This document shows, in pieces, positions 44,406 through 56,472 of a stretch of 64,000 bases of DNA. The position numbers were made by a program, and so were the translations under genes. This DNA comes from Yamagishiella unicocca (Eukaryota > Chlorophyta > Chlorophyceae > Chlamydomonadales > Volvocaceae). Positions within the stretch are counted from its first letter, which is position 1. Each line of letters starts with the position of its first letter. The stretch covers positions 1,488,001 to 1,552,000 of the forward strand of contig BDSL01000001.1 of assembly GCA_003116995.1 (NCBI GenBank). The letters run 5' to 3'. Below the pieces are notes generated by a model. That model was not told where the DNA came from. It searched no databases and saw nothing but the letters and a program-made list of their open reading frames with translations.

Positions 44406-47400
44406 ATGAACGGCGCCAATCCTCGTCCCACTTCGCCTGGGTCTCAGATATCGTCGACAGCTGTGCAGCTGTCGGAGGCCCCGGCGGAGATCAGCGGGCT
44501 GAGCGCCGTCAACGGCGCAGACGACCGGCGAACGACTAGGAACTCGGCGCAGCCGCAAGCCAGTCAGGTCTCAGCACGAGATATGTACTCAATACACGGC
44601 GAACAGGTAAAATCAGCAACCTTGCTCGGCTTTGCCTTGCCCACTGCCGACGAATCCGCCCGTCTTGTCGGCGACGCAGGCGGCAAAACGTCGCGCAATC
44701 GCCGAACTCATCTTCTTCGCCGGCGTCAACGATCTTAGACGATGTAGACAGATTTCGAGCACGTGGAATGTCAAGGTGCGTGGGGGGGAGGTTCAAGGCG
44801 GCTGCCAGCTGTCCTCGCACGTGGCCCCGGGCAGCTCCGTCGCAAACCTACTCGCGCGCAGAGATCCCATCCGCGCCAGTCCGCGGTACCACCACACTCG
44901 CTCCGTGAAACGCCATGTATCATGCTGTGATGCTGCAGGTCAAGGATCCCTCAGTCATGGACTACGATCGCCGTACACCACTGTAAGTAGCCGGCCCCGC
45001 GCACAGCCAGCGATTTCCGGCATGAACCCCCTCTCCGACCCATTCCCCGTCTGACTGGCACTGCCCCGGCTGCCACTGGACTGCCTTTCAAAGCGGTTCA
45101 ATGCATCACCTGGTGCGGGTTCTTTTGCACACACACACGCCCCAAGAGCAACCTGCTGCGCGTGGGATTACCCGCCCTTCCAGCACCCACATCCCAATGC
45201 ATCACGCAACCGACACTCCTCCCTGACACTCAACCCGCGCCTACAACTCCTTGAAACCCCCTCCCCTCGCACGCCTCCCGCCCCGTGCCGCGCCGCCCGT
45301 CTCGGCCATCCTCAGCCACGTGAGCGCGGCTGAGGGCGCCTACAGTGTGGTTGAGTGGCTGGTGCAGGACGGCGCGGACGTCAACTCCATCGACCGGCAC
45401 GGCCGCACCCCCCTGGAGGAGGCTGCCCGCAACGACCATGGCGAAGTGGTGCGGCTGCTGATGCAGTTCGGGGGCTGCGTGTTCGAGGACAACAGGGTGA
45501 GCGGGTGGGTGGGAGGATGGGTGCTGAGAGGAAAACAGGGAGGGTGGGTGGCTGGGTGGGCGGATTTTGGGAGGGCAACAGGCAGGGTGGGTGGGTGGGC
45601 GGGCAGGAGAAGATAGGGAGGGTGGGTGATCAAGAACAACAGGGCGGGTCCCTGGATCGCTGAGCGCTGGGGCCGGGGTGGTGTCGCGCGGAGGCGGCTG
45701 AGAGGGTTTCGGAGCCGCTGATGTGGAGGGGGGTGCGCTACGCAGGGTCAAGGTCAGGAAGGGGCGGCGAGGGGGCGGGCGGACGGGGCGCGTGTGGGCG
45801 GGGAGGAAGGGTTCACGACACGGCTACTGCGGGTGGGTAGCAGGGACTGGGAGCGGTGCGCTCGGGATGGCGCTCCAGGGGGCGCTGGTGCAGGTGGTCT
45901 ACCGGGCTTGGGGGCCGCCGGGGCCAAGCGCAGACGCCGGCGGTATAGCTGACAGGAGTAGTAAGGGCAGGCGGGGAGCTGAGGACGTCTGCATAGCAGC
46001 AGCGGCTGGGCAGGCGGGCGTCTGGCTGTACGGTGGCGCGGTCACTTGAGTAGCGGAGGGAGCGCGAGAGCCTGCTGGATCGAATGTCCGGTTGAGAGGA
46101 GACCATCGCATGTTGGAAGGCGCATTGGGGGCCCATCAGGGCGAGCCAAGGCTGCGACCAGCGAGTACGCATGGCAACTGGCGAAAGGAGTGCAGTGCGG
46201 GCACCTACCAGTGGTGCTAGGGGGGTGGGCACAGCTTCGCGTGGGGCCCGCAGCGAAGGGCGCAGCAAACGGACGGAGCCTGTTGTGTGTGGTTTCGGGG
46301 CATCGGTCTGCGCTGTAGGCTCGCAGGCGGCAGGAAGGCGCCACAGCGCAGCAGGGCGACACGTCAGCTGCCGGGCCGCTCAAATGCGTCAGGCAGTCCA
46401 GGTGGGGAGACCACGTGCGCGGCGCACGTGAGGGCGCGTGCAGCGGAGGAAGTACGTGGACGGGTGCGGAAACGCGGCGTGCACTGCACGATTGCCGGCG
46501 GCCCCCGGTGGCTGAGGTGCGGCACCGCTGTAGCCTAGCCTCCGGCTGCGCTGTCCCCCTACCGCTGCGCTCGGCCTTCGTCGTTTGGACAGTGACCGCG
46601 AGGGGTAGTGAAAAGAGGTCCCCCCGCCGCCCCTGCCCTTCGGTGTTGCTCTCTCGCGCCCGCAGCTGGTGTCCCTGGACAAGTCCAAGCTGCGCGGGAT
46701 CGTCAACACGCGGCGGATGATGATGACGGAGCTGGGCTGGGAGCCCGAGTGGGAGGTCAATCCCAAGGAGCTGCAGCTGGTGGAGCGCATCGGTGGGGCG
46801 CGTGGAAGCACTGGGGGGTTTCGAGGAAGACCCGTGGATGCCAGACCCGTGGAAGCACTGGGGGGGGCGCTCCAGCGGGGCCGGGTTCCCGGGGGGGACA
46901 ACCGGAGGACACGCATCGGCCGGGGTTCCCCCTCCCACGACCTGCGCACGTGGACGCACGTGGACAGGTAGTGGGAGGGGGGAACAGGTGAAAAATGACG
47001 CGGCATGATGGTGGGTGGTGGCTGCAGCACGTCCGCGTCCTGGAGCCCTCGGAACCAGCTGCTTGCCGCTACCCGGCTTCGGGGGTGTCAGCTCGTGACG
47101 TGGCATTCCGTACATGAGGTCGTTACACGTACACCGATAACACGTACACCGATAGCGTATACCGTACACCGATAGCGTCGCAACGTACACCGATAGCGTC
47201 GCAACGTAACCGTAGCCGGCGCAAGGTGGTTCCGGGGCTTGTGACGCAACCCTCCCTTCCCGGCGGCTGCCCCCGTCCCCCTCCCCCCCCCCACACACAC
47301 ACAAACACACCTGCCGCCCACATCCCCATCCACAGGCAGCGGTGAGTTCGGGGACGTGTACAAGGCCAAGTGGCACGGGAGCTACGTGGCCGCGAAGCTA

Positions 47401-50074
47401 CTGAAGCGGTCGGACGAGATCGCGATCGGAGATTTCCGTACGGAGATCGCCATCCTGCGCAAGATCCACCACCCCAACTGCACCCAGTTCCTGGGCGCCT
47501 GCACCAAGCAGAAGCCCTACATCGTCATCACCGAGCTCATGGCTTGCTCGCTGGCGGACGCCTTCCAGCGCACCTTCTACACACCCTCCGTGCGGCGACA
47601 GGTGGGGCAGGAGGGAGGGAGGGAGGGAGGGAAAGGGGAGGCGGGTGCGAGGGAGGGGGGCAGGGGAGGCGGGTGTGTGTATGAGCAATGAGCGCCAGTG
47701 ACAAGTACGATGCAAGCTTGCAACGCTTTGTCAGGACGCAGGTCTAAGGGACGTAACGTTGGTGGCGGACTGCCGGCAAAGCACATGCCGCACCCCATGT
47801 GTGGTATTGAGGCCAATGCGTTGACGCCGCATGGCCTTACTTGCCACAGGAGCCTTACCCGTCCTTGTCCTGCCGCCCCCGGTCCCGCCTCCCCCCTCCA
47901 CCCCCCCTCGCGGCGTGCTTGCAGGTGGAGATCGCTCTCGACTTCGCGCGCGGCATGGCCTACCTGCACAGCCGGCGGCAACCCATTGTCCACCGCGACC
48001 TCAAGCCCGCCAACCTGATGATCGCGGGGAACCTGCACGCGGACACGGAGCAGCTGTACCTGGACAGCGGGGTCATCAAGGTGGCGGACTTCGGTGAGCG
48101 AGGGAGGGAGGGGGGAGGGGAGTTGCAAGGAAAACCCGTGTACAGATAGGAAAACCGCTCAGAACATACGTGTGGGGAGGGGAGGAGAAGGGAGGGACGG
48201 AGTCCGCGTAGCTAGGCACTAAAACGTTAAGTTGGGGAGCGGAGGGAGGGACGAACGGAGATCCCGGGCCGAGTGGAGGGACGGAGATGGAAGACGGGCC
48301 AGGGAGGGTACCGAGTAATAACCTAACACGCGGCGAAAGAGAAGACGACGTGCTGGCTGGAGAGCGGTTGTGCGTCGAGAGGTAGGCTAGCCTGCAGCAT
48401 GAGGCCAGTCCACCACCCAATCGCAGCGGGTTGCTGCCTGTCCAGGCGCCTCTCGCTGTCTCGGCACCTCCCGCCTCCCGCTGCGTGTCCAGGCGCCTCC
48501 CGCTGGCCCTTCACCTCTCCCGCACTGACGCGACGCACGCCAGTGACTTGGACCTGTGGGCCCGGGCTGTGTCGACAGGCTTGTCCAAGTCGCTGGTGCC
48601 CGTGGAACGGCACGGCGGGCTGGCGGGCGCTCTGGACATCAACGTGACGTACAAGCTGACGGGGGAGACGGGGTCGTACCGCTACATGGCACCAGGTGGG
48701 TAGGGGGAATGGGAAAGATGGGAGCCGAGGAAGACACATGGGGAAAAGAGCGACGACAGGAGGGGAGGGGAAGGGAGGGGAGTGCTGCAGGGGCTGGGCT
48801 GGGGGAATGGTGCCATGGGGTTGGCGCCATGGTGGTGGGGTGGCAAGACTTGCGCAATTTGCGGTCGACGGGAAGAGGAAGTTCGGAGTGTCGATGCCGG
48901 CCGGGGCCTGGACAGGTCGCACTGGTCGGTGCGTGCTCAATCCTGACAGGGTGAGCACGCAAGGGACACGAGTCCTCAAGATGCCACACCCCTCAGTTGA
49001 GGGGAGTGTGGTAGAGCCCTGGTGCGGCTGCTCCGGGAAGTGCCGGCTCTTGCGGCGGTGCGGGCAGGTCCTCAGGCAGCTGGCAGCGCAGACTGCTGCC
49101 ACTTTGCAGCGGGCTCGGCCCCGAGCTGCTTGGAGCCACGGAGGGAGGGAGAGGGAGCGCCGTTCTCCCGACCTGTGTCACAACCTAGGTGACATGACGT
49201 GATGCCACATTCCCTCCCTTGCGGCAGAGTGCTTCCGGCACGAGCCCTACAACCTCAAAGTCGACGTCTACAGGTAAGCCTCGGCACGGGCCAGGGCGGG
49301 GGGGAGGGCGTGGTGCAGGTGTGTGTGTGTGTATGTGTGTGTGCGTGTCGTGTGATGCACACCATTCCTCAGGCCGTGGAGGTGTTCGCACCTCGTTTTG
49401 CCCACCCCCGCCGCCATGCACCCCCATGCACCGCTGCAGCTTCGCCATGATCATCTTCCAGCTGTTCGAGGCGACGCAACCGTTTGCCGGACACGACCCG
49501 GTGGAGGCGGCGCGCAACGCGGCCATGCTGAGCTCGAGGCCGGGCTTCCCCCCGCGGAGCAAACTGACGGAAACGGAAGCGGTGAGTCGGTCGGTGCTGT
49601 CAGTGTTGCTCGCACTGGGGCTCGAGGGGGGTATCAGATAATCCGGGGGGGGGGGGCTGCTCGTCACACCGCGCTGGGGTGCTCCATAGCACCGCCACCT
49701 CCGTCCCTTCACCGCCCTACGTCTTTCATCATCAAAGGCTGGCGCTGATTGCCTTGCATTTTCCCGCCGGCAAATGCTTGCATATTGGGCGCCGCTGTAA
49801 GTGTGGGCAAAGGCCCAACCGCAAGTCGAGCACGTTCCACTTCAAGTCCCGCTCTATCCGTGGGGTCATCCGTGGGGTCATCCTCCTCCCCTTCCGCCTG
49901 CTGCTGGTGCTGCAGGCGATGAGGCGGCTCATCGAGGACTGCTGGGCTGCGGACGCGGAGAAGCGGCCGGCCTTCGAGGAGATCATCCAGCGGTTGGAGG
50001 CACAGCTGTCAAGGTTGCCCAAGCACCAGCACTTTGAGAAGGACGCGGCGTGCATGGGGTGCAGCGTGCAGTGA
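44406..50074 (+). CDS. ankyrin-repeat Raf-like protein kinase (VIK/ILK type)
   Basis: Eleven exons: 44406-44606, 44680-44775, 44939-44982, 45316-45496, 46666-46792, 47336-47601, 47925-48093, 48579-48695, 49228-49273, 49440-49581, 49916-50074; all joins are phase-consistent, 515 residues. Residues 1-70 are Ser/Gln-rich. Ankyrin repeats occupy about 75-170 (DYDRRTPLHVSAAEGAYS, ADVNSIDRHGRTPLEEAARN). A linker with MMMTELGWEPEWEVNP leads into a TKL kinase domain: GSGEFGDVYKA loop, Lys237 in VAAKLL, HRDLKPANLM with catalytic Asp330, ADFGLSK with Asp360, and the MAPE motif. All catalytic residues are present, so an active Ser/Thr or dual-specificity kinase is expected. This architecture matches plant integrin-linked-kinase-like Raf (group C) proteins acting in stress and transport signalling. 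The C-terminus CMGCSVQ has closely placed cysteines. Confidence 0.9.
46798..46865 (+). repeat. dispersed intron repeat B (copy 2) flanked by direct repeats
   Basis: The core 46813-46844 matches the minus strand of 7715-7747. It is bracketed by two copies of CGTGGAAGCACTGGGGGG (46801-46818 and 46848-46865), just inside the intron following exon 46666-46792. Confidence 0.6.
47126..47212. repeat. CGTACACCGATAGCGT tandem repeat in kinase intron
   Basis: Five imperfect copies of a unit with core CGTACACCGATA; the last two are 21 bp apart (CGTACACCGATAGCGTCGCAA). It lies between kinase exons 5 and 6. Confidence 0.85.
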
Positions 50075-52106
50075 GCGGACAAGCTGGAGGGGGACGGAGC
50101 AGGGGTATTTTGTGGCGACGAGGCGGAGCGGCAACCAAGCAGGGCTACCGGTAGTTGTCGCGCAAATTTGACGTGTGGGGTAACCTTGCGTTGAAGTGGA
50201 GCATGGCCAGCCAGCCCCTTGGCTGCCAGTTGCCACCTGGCTGACGGGGCGAAGTCGTCTGGAGCTTCTGCCAACGGCGCGGTGACCGGCGTGGTCTGGC
50301 CAGGAAGCAGTATGTGAACCTCGGTGCTCCCGGGGGATGCCACACGAGACACCGGGACACGGCGTACATGTTTCCTGCGACTGGTTGCCTGGCTGCTGCC
50401 TCGGTGCAAGTATGGCCTGGGCGAATTGGCCGGGCCAGACTGCAGAAGGGTAGCGTACGTGTGCCGTACAGGGGGCCTTGTATAAAGCGTAACAGATTGC
50501 GGCCGAGGGCGCGCGACTCGCCCTTATTTTTATTTTGTTGACGTTGTTGCGGCTGTTGAGGCGGCTGGCCTGCGGAATCGCTACGTCGCACAGCTGGGAG
50601 GTCACGGGCTCCTGGTCGCGCGCAGGGGCAGCAGCGGCCGGCTTCAGTTTTACTTTGTACAGCAATGTAGACGATGTCTGTGTTCATTCGCTCTGTAGGA
50701 CAGAGGAGACGGTTCTTTTTCCCTTTGGGGGGCGTACGGCGGCTTAGGAAAGGAGCTGGGCAAGGATTTGTGCCTGCTTGTCGAATGTGCCAGCAGCAGC
50801 AGATAGAACACGGCTGGGTGCTTGCCACGGGGTGCGCTGCTTGTCAGCAGACAGTCGCGGCATGCATTTGCAAAAAGCACCTTGCGGACGTGTTGAGCGT
50901 GAGAGTGTTGACACTACCAGGTCCAAGGTTTATACCATGTTGGTTGCACCAGAATGACCACTCATGACCCTTAATGACGAACAGTTGCCGTGGGGCTAGG
51001 ATGGTTCGCGTGTTGTCAGATACGGTGGGCATACCGGTAAAGCGCATTGTAGATATAACGGCGGCAGGCGGCTTGCACAACCTTGAAGCAGGTGTTGCGG
51101 CGAGCAGTACACGCAGCGTGTGCGTTGCATTGTGGCGCATTGTAAGCATGATGATCTTGCAGCATGAGAGGGGTGCAGCTCTGTTACGAAGGATTACGAA
51201 TGCCGGCTCCGCAGCGCGGTGATACGACACTGCCAACGCAGATGAGTAGCAGCGCTGGGTAGCATAGTTAAACGTTCACGGCTAAGCAGATGCAAATGCA
51301 ACCTTGTCTTTGTGGTGGTCAGGTCCGAAGATTTCATCAACAAACTTACAAATCCTGAAGACGTGCATGCCTGTACCTACCTAGGCAGGCACAGAATTGA
51401 ATTCTTCACGTCACCCTTGCCATCACGGCTCGCGCGCTTCGTACGACACCTCAGCCCAACGACTGCCAAGTCCCACTGCTGGGACACTGCACTCAATCCT
51501 CGTGTAGCACCAACTTCGCCCCGCGCAGCGGGGACAGCTAACCATGCCTACCACTCGGCATTCGCAACCGCCGCCATGCCCGTATTGCGGTCACGTCGCT
51601 CAGACCAGACCAACGACTATGGTGTTACCGACGGTGTTACCCGCCGCAGCCGTCTCTATACTTACTTATTGTTCGGCATTGCTTATCGCCAATGTGGGAT
51701 GTCTAGATCGACAGCGGGACGCGGGCGCCCCAAACACAACGCCTGCGCACAGACCTGCACACCGCTACTGCGCAGTGGCTAGACGTGATATTAACCTCTC
51801 AACCTAAAAGAGATATAAGCCGGGATACGCCACATCCGCTCCTGCCGAACAACTTTGACATGTCGGCGGGGCAGGTTAACAAACACAACGCAATGCTTGG
51901 TACCTATCTTGCGATTCGGGCCGGTGATGCATCACTCTTTGCTATATCATTGCTCAACATAGTAACCCTGCTGCCTCAACTATCCTGCGACACATGTCTG
52001 CCTGCGATCTAATCCTCTCATATCAGTATTGTCGTAAATTGGACGCGATGTCGAAGCCTACGCGCGACGAAGCCATCCAATAACAGTGTCGTGACATCGT
52101 ACTTCA
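50075..52106. other. kinase 3' UTR and intergenic interval
   Basis: No gene is supported. TGTAA at 51141-51145 could end the kinase transcript (3' UTR about 1.07 kb), and TTACA at 51346-51350 could be the minus-strand signal for the convergent gene ending at 52107. Short ORFs on both strands have no domain motifs. Confidence 0.45.
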
Positions 52107-54841
52107 CTACTGCACGCCGCGCTGCGTCAGCGGCCGTGGCTTGCGGCTGGTCTTCCCAGCAGCAAAGGGCGTGACGTGGCAACAAACCAGGCGCTGCGTG
52201 TTCAGGTGCTCCACAGCCGCTCGCACGAAGCCGGGCCGACCGGCCGCACATTCCGCGTCATCACAGTGCCCCTCCAGGCGGCCAGCATCCCCCGCGGCCC
52301 CGACACCACCCTCCGAGCCAGCACTGGCTGGCGCGCTGTCAGCGGCCCCCAGCTGCGCCCCCTGAATGCCTGCCGCACGTGCCTGCGCCAGGTAGTACCT
52401 CAGAGCCGGGGGCACGCATGACTCCAGGGTCGAGCCGTCAGGCAGCGGCAGCGCTGGCGCCTTGCGGAGCCCAGCTGATGCCGCGGCGAGTGCAGCCACC
52501 GCCGAAGCCGCAGCGCACGATCGCGGGTGCGGGGGCTGAGATGATGACTGCGGCACCGAAGTGCTTTCCCAGCACTCCGGTACGAGGAGGCACTTCTGCG
52601 AGGCCGGGCAGTAGCGGGAGGGCGGTGGGTCCCGGCACGTGCTAGGCGGACGGAGGAGGCGTGTGGGCTGGTATCGCCCACGCCAACGACGCCGAGTAAG
52701 CGGTGTCGCCGCCCGCTCATTACCCCTCCCCAAACGGCGGGTATCCAGTCCGTCACCACCAGCACGCAACTGACCTGCGACCTAGGTGCGGCTCTCGTGA
52801 GGGACGAGGACGAGGTGCCGCCCGGCCGCGAACCGGGCGGTGGCAGCGGTGGGGGCGCCGCACGGGCGCTCGAGGGCAGCCAGCGCCGCTTGGATGGCTT
52901 CTCGCTGGGCAGCCAGCGGGAACCCACATGCAGCTCAGCACCGGCCGCAGCAGGACGGCGCTGGCGAGTGAAGGAGCGCCGGGACTCAACGGAGGCCACC
53001 TCAGCTACACGGGCGCGGCTGGCGTAGTGCAGCTTCGAGGTGCCGTGACAAACAGCTGCCCTTGCTCTGTCAGCAATGTGAAGATGCGTCGAGTTGGTGT
53101 AGGCGTTGCCACTGCGTTGAGAATCGCAGGCAAGCTGCAAGGCAGCTGCAAGCCCAAACGGAGTGCTGATCGCGCCGCCGCCTTGCCCCGAGCCAGACGC
53201 TGGAGCCTCGACCCGGCTGCGGCAAGTGGGTGCATAATCCAGGAAAGGCACGTCGAGGAAAGGCACGTCGAGGGCCGGCGGTGACGAATAGTCCATCTGC
53301 GACGTCGTGTCGTACGACTCTTCGATGGTTTCCTCCTGGAGCGGCCGTTCGCCGTACAGCGACGACAATGAGTAGACCGCATCAAAGCTGCTCCGATGCG
53401 AGCTCGCGTGGTCAGGGCTGCTGAAGAGGGTCGTCGAGGACGAGACACTGCGGCAACTCATGTGACTTATGGAGGTCCCGCAGTCCGTGTTGCAGGACGC
53501 GCATTCATCGAGACGGAATTCTGTTGTGGGGCTGAGGCAGGGGCTGGAACAATCCAGCAAGCTGTCCGTGGAACGAGGCCGGGTGATGACAGACTGCATG
53601 CGGTAGGCACACTCGTCGACAGACAGCACCTGCTCCAGATAAGAGGAGGCCGAGACGAGCCGGTGTTTAGGTGCGGTTCACGGCATCAAGAAGAGGTGAT
53701 TGCAATCAAGAAGAGGTGTGTCTTTCGAACCGCCGATCAAACTCAGTCACTCACCGTGCCGGGCTCGCTCGAGTCCTCAACAAATGTAAGGCCGTTGAGG
53801 AAAATCTTCGTGAAGTGCGGTGCGTGGTCACCCTGAGGGGTAACAATAGTGGAAGCAGCGATAGAATCTCAACCTAATATACCAGAACCAGTACGGAACC
53901 AGTACGGAAACGTTCCCCGATGCAGTATCCACTGAAAGCGGGACTGAACCAAGGTAGCACTGCGCACGCAATGTAACAACGCCTTCACCATCCCGGAATC
54001 AGTGCTTCGTGGAAGCGGCCACGGTCTCGCGGAATCAGTGCTGCGTGGGCTGTCCATGTAGCACTGCTTCCGCGAGACTGTGGCCGCTTCCACGTAGCGG
54101 CCGCCGGCCCGTCCACGTTCCACGTCTTCCTGGCGGTGGGGGTCCAGATAGCGCTTAAGCACACTGGGCATCTCGATCTACCCGCCCCTATAACCCGAGC
54201 TCACCAAGGCACCCAAAGCCTGCTGCGGTGTGATTATGCAAAAGTCGAGATCCTCTTCATCGCAGTCTGGTGTATCGATGCTGCATTCACCCACGCCCTG
54301 CAGAGACGCATGTGTATGATTACCAACGACAGCAAAAAGATTGCAAGCCGGCCACTAGCAAACGAGACACGCACCTGATGGCAGAAGGCTGCATTGCTGT
54401 ACTGGAGACAGTCTTGTCCACTCCTTGCAAGCGACTGCTTGGGCTCCGCCGCATCGCAGATGGTTCCGTGCACTTTTGCAGGATGCCGTCGTTGGAGGGT
54501 AGAGCCATTGCTGCTGCAATAGGAAGAAAGCAAGGGCACAATGACAATGATCGCTGACGATATACCACAGTGAGCCGTGTCGGAATAATACAACGACCAT
54601 TAGTGCACTTTTTGGGAGGACAGCCCCACAGCGATCGGATACATGGTCAGCATGCACCACACAGTCTCAAATGGTGGAACTTCACGCCGTAAGAGCTGGG
54701 TACAGTGGCAATCCCATAAACTAACCTGGTGCTTTCCTCCAGCTCCCTGACAAGCCTAGAGAGCAATCGCGCCGCATAGCAGGCAGCCAGCGGGCTGCTT
54801 AAGAGGATTGCGTGGCCGATGACCTCACCGCCCCAAGGCAT
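52107..54841 (-). CDS. unidentified 589-residue protein
   Basis: Six exons: 54841-54726, 54513-54375, 54297-54205, 53832-53755, 53629-52775, 52595-52107; every join keeps phase and has standard GT-AG signals. Residues 1-38 include a hydrophobic stretch (HAILLSSPLAACYAARLLSRLV) that could be a signal anchor or an organelle leader helix. The middle exons are compact and acidic (CSIDTPDCDEEDLDFCIITP, HFTKIFLNGLTFVEDSSEPG), look like a folded domain, and contain several cysteines. Exon 5 is Ser/Arg-rich with a repeated LDVPFLDVPFLD; exon 6 is Ala-rich with scattered cysteines (HCDDAECAAG). No family is recognised. Intron 3 contains the strong hairpin at 54008-54094. The consistent splice chain is the main reason to believe in the gene. 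Confidence 0.6.
54008..54094 (+). ncRNA. 87-nt near-perfect intronic hairpin (candidate small-RNA precursor or foldback element)
   Basis: Bases 54008-54048 pair with 54054-54094 around a loop of about 3-5 nt: roughly 41 base pairs, one mismatch (54035/54067) and about three or four G-U pairs when read as plus-strand RNA. On the minus strand those G-U pairs become A-C mismatches, so the plus-strand RNA folds better. It sits inside intron 3 of the minus-strand gene, antisense to it. A partial extra copy of the arm motif GGAATCAGTGCT(T/G)CGTGG lies at 53994-54012. Hairpins of this size are typical of Chlamydomonas miRNA precursors, and also of degenerate inverted-repeat transposons. Confidence 0.6.
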
Positions 54842-55847
54842 GTTCGCGGCTCAAAACACGCGCGCGATGGGCGAGCGTTGCGGGCAAGAGTTGCCAGGCT
54901 TCGCAGGAAGGTAGCTCAGACGCTACCGTAGAAGGGAAGCTAGAACTGGAATGAACGCCTTCCACTTGTAACATGCGCCTACGGAATGCGCCCTGCCTTC
55001 CAAACCTGCGATTGGAACACTATCTTTGCAGAAGGTTCGCTCCTACCTAGACACTCTGTCGAAAACTAACTCATTGGCTTCAACATGTAATTGGGACAAA
55101 GCTTCGTGTATGTTGTTGTAGGGGCGTACATGAAAATGTACTCTAGGCCGGGGGCTTATGCTGTCCGTCCTGGGTCCTTAGGTACCGGCGGTCCGGAGCA
55201 GGAACGGCAATTCCATTCGCTGCGATGCGAACCCTCATGTGCTGGAACATGCACGTGATTTGGGTTTGAGAAATGGGCGCGACGAAATCTCCAACGCCCA
55301 TCAACCATCAAAAGTGCCACCGAAATTGCCAACTTCAATTTTGCATGCAAAACCCGATGACATTGTGAACGCTTATTTTTTGCGAGACTATCGACAATCA
55401 GACATGTCGTCCAACTACCATTGTAAGCGGAGGGTTCTAGGTGGGGTGGTAGGCAAGGTAGGGTTCGCTTTGTAAGGGCGGCCCTGCTCCTGAAGATCAC
55501 CTAGGCTCGTGACAAGAACTCAAGAGGATTGAAGTGCAGTTACCATTGTGCCGCTTTCCCATAGGCGCTCGTAAACCTTCGTAAGCCCAACGACGGTGGC
55601 ACCCTGTGGCACCCAGGGCTGCCTTGGGCTGCCAACCTGACACAGGCTGCTACCATACAAAACAAATCACTGCAAACCTATTTATTGCAGCACCACGGCG
55701 CAAAGCCACGTCACGGTATGCTGTGCATTCGAGGCCGCACAGGGCCTCATGTAGCATTTTCCAGGGCGGCATCTCCGCCGAGATCCTTTCCTGTTATGCC
55801 ACACCACAACTCGCAATGCCGTTCCGGATCCATGTTACGATCAGCAC
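54842..55847. other. intergenic, no gene seen
   Basis: Promoter region of the minus gene starting at 54841 plus unassigned sequence. ORFs at 55156-55500 (-) and 55239-55475 (+) overlap each other and neither has splice context that would decide between them. Confidence 0.4.
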
Positions 55848-56472
55848 ATGCTGGTGCGCATTCGAACGGAATCGGCGCAGGCGAATGAGTCGTCCAGGCT
55901 GGCGCGCAGCGCACGCAGCGGTTGGGAGTTTGCGGATGCTGTCTATCGCCAGGTTGAGTTCCCGAACCATTCTGTCTCAGAAACGAAGGTAAGGCGCAGT
56001 GTGTGCTGTGAATTTGGTGAGAAAGCGCTGTCAGTTATGTCGAACGTCGCCGGGCCCCCAAGTAGGTCGTAAGGCGGGGCAAAACACGGGGGAAGACACG
56101 CCGTACTTTTGGCCTCCTGCAAGCTGTGGAACAAGTGCGACCATACGGCGGACACGCCAAAATGGGTATGGTACACGTCCCCTGATCATACCGAGGTGGA
56201 CGTATCATCTCCAGATGGCGTTGTGTGCATCGTCTCTGCACTAGGCTCGTATCTTTGAGGTACAGGTAGCCGAGGTAGCATCAACAATAGAGACATCCCA
56301 GGGATCATCGGAGACATCTTCAGAGTCATTATCGGAGACGCCGACACATCGATTGCTGAGGATCCTATCACTGCGAGCCAGCCTCCTCGCCCAGCCTCCT
56401 CGAAACAAGAGACACAGCGCCTGCTTGTTTACACACGTTCCGTTTGATGAGGCCATGAAACGCATCTTCTGA
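55848..56472 (+). CDS. candidate two-exon gene or gene fragment, function unknown
   Basis: A segment from ATG 55848 reads a charged, natural-looking peptide (e.g. SARSGWEFADAVYRQVEF) to a GTAAGG donor at 55990. Acceptor GTACAG at 56260-56265 opens a Ser/Thr/Glu-rich segment (VAEVASTIETSQGSSETSSE) that ends at TGA 56470-56472 in matching phase, total 116 residues. No domain is recognised and upstream exons are likely. The minus strand of the second segment also reads an acidic ORF (56241-56483), so strand assignment is not secure. Confidence 0.35.
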
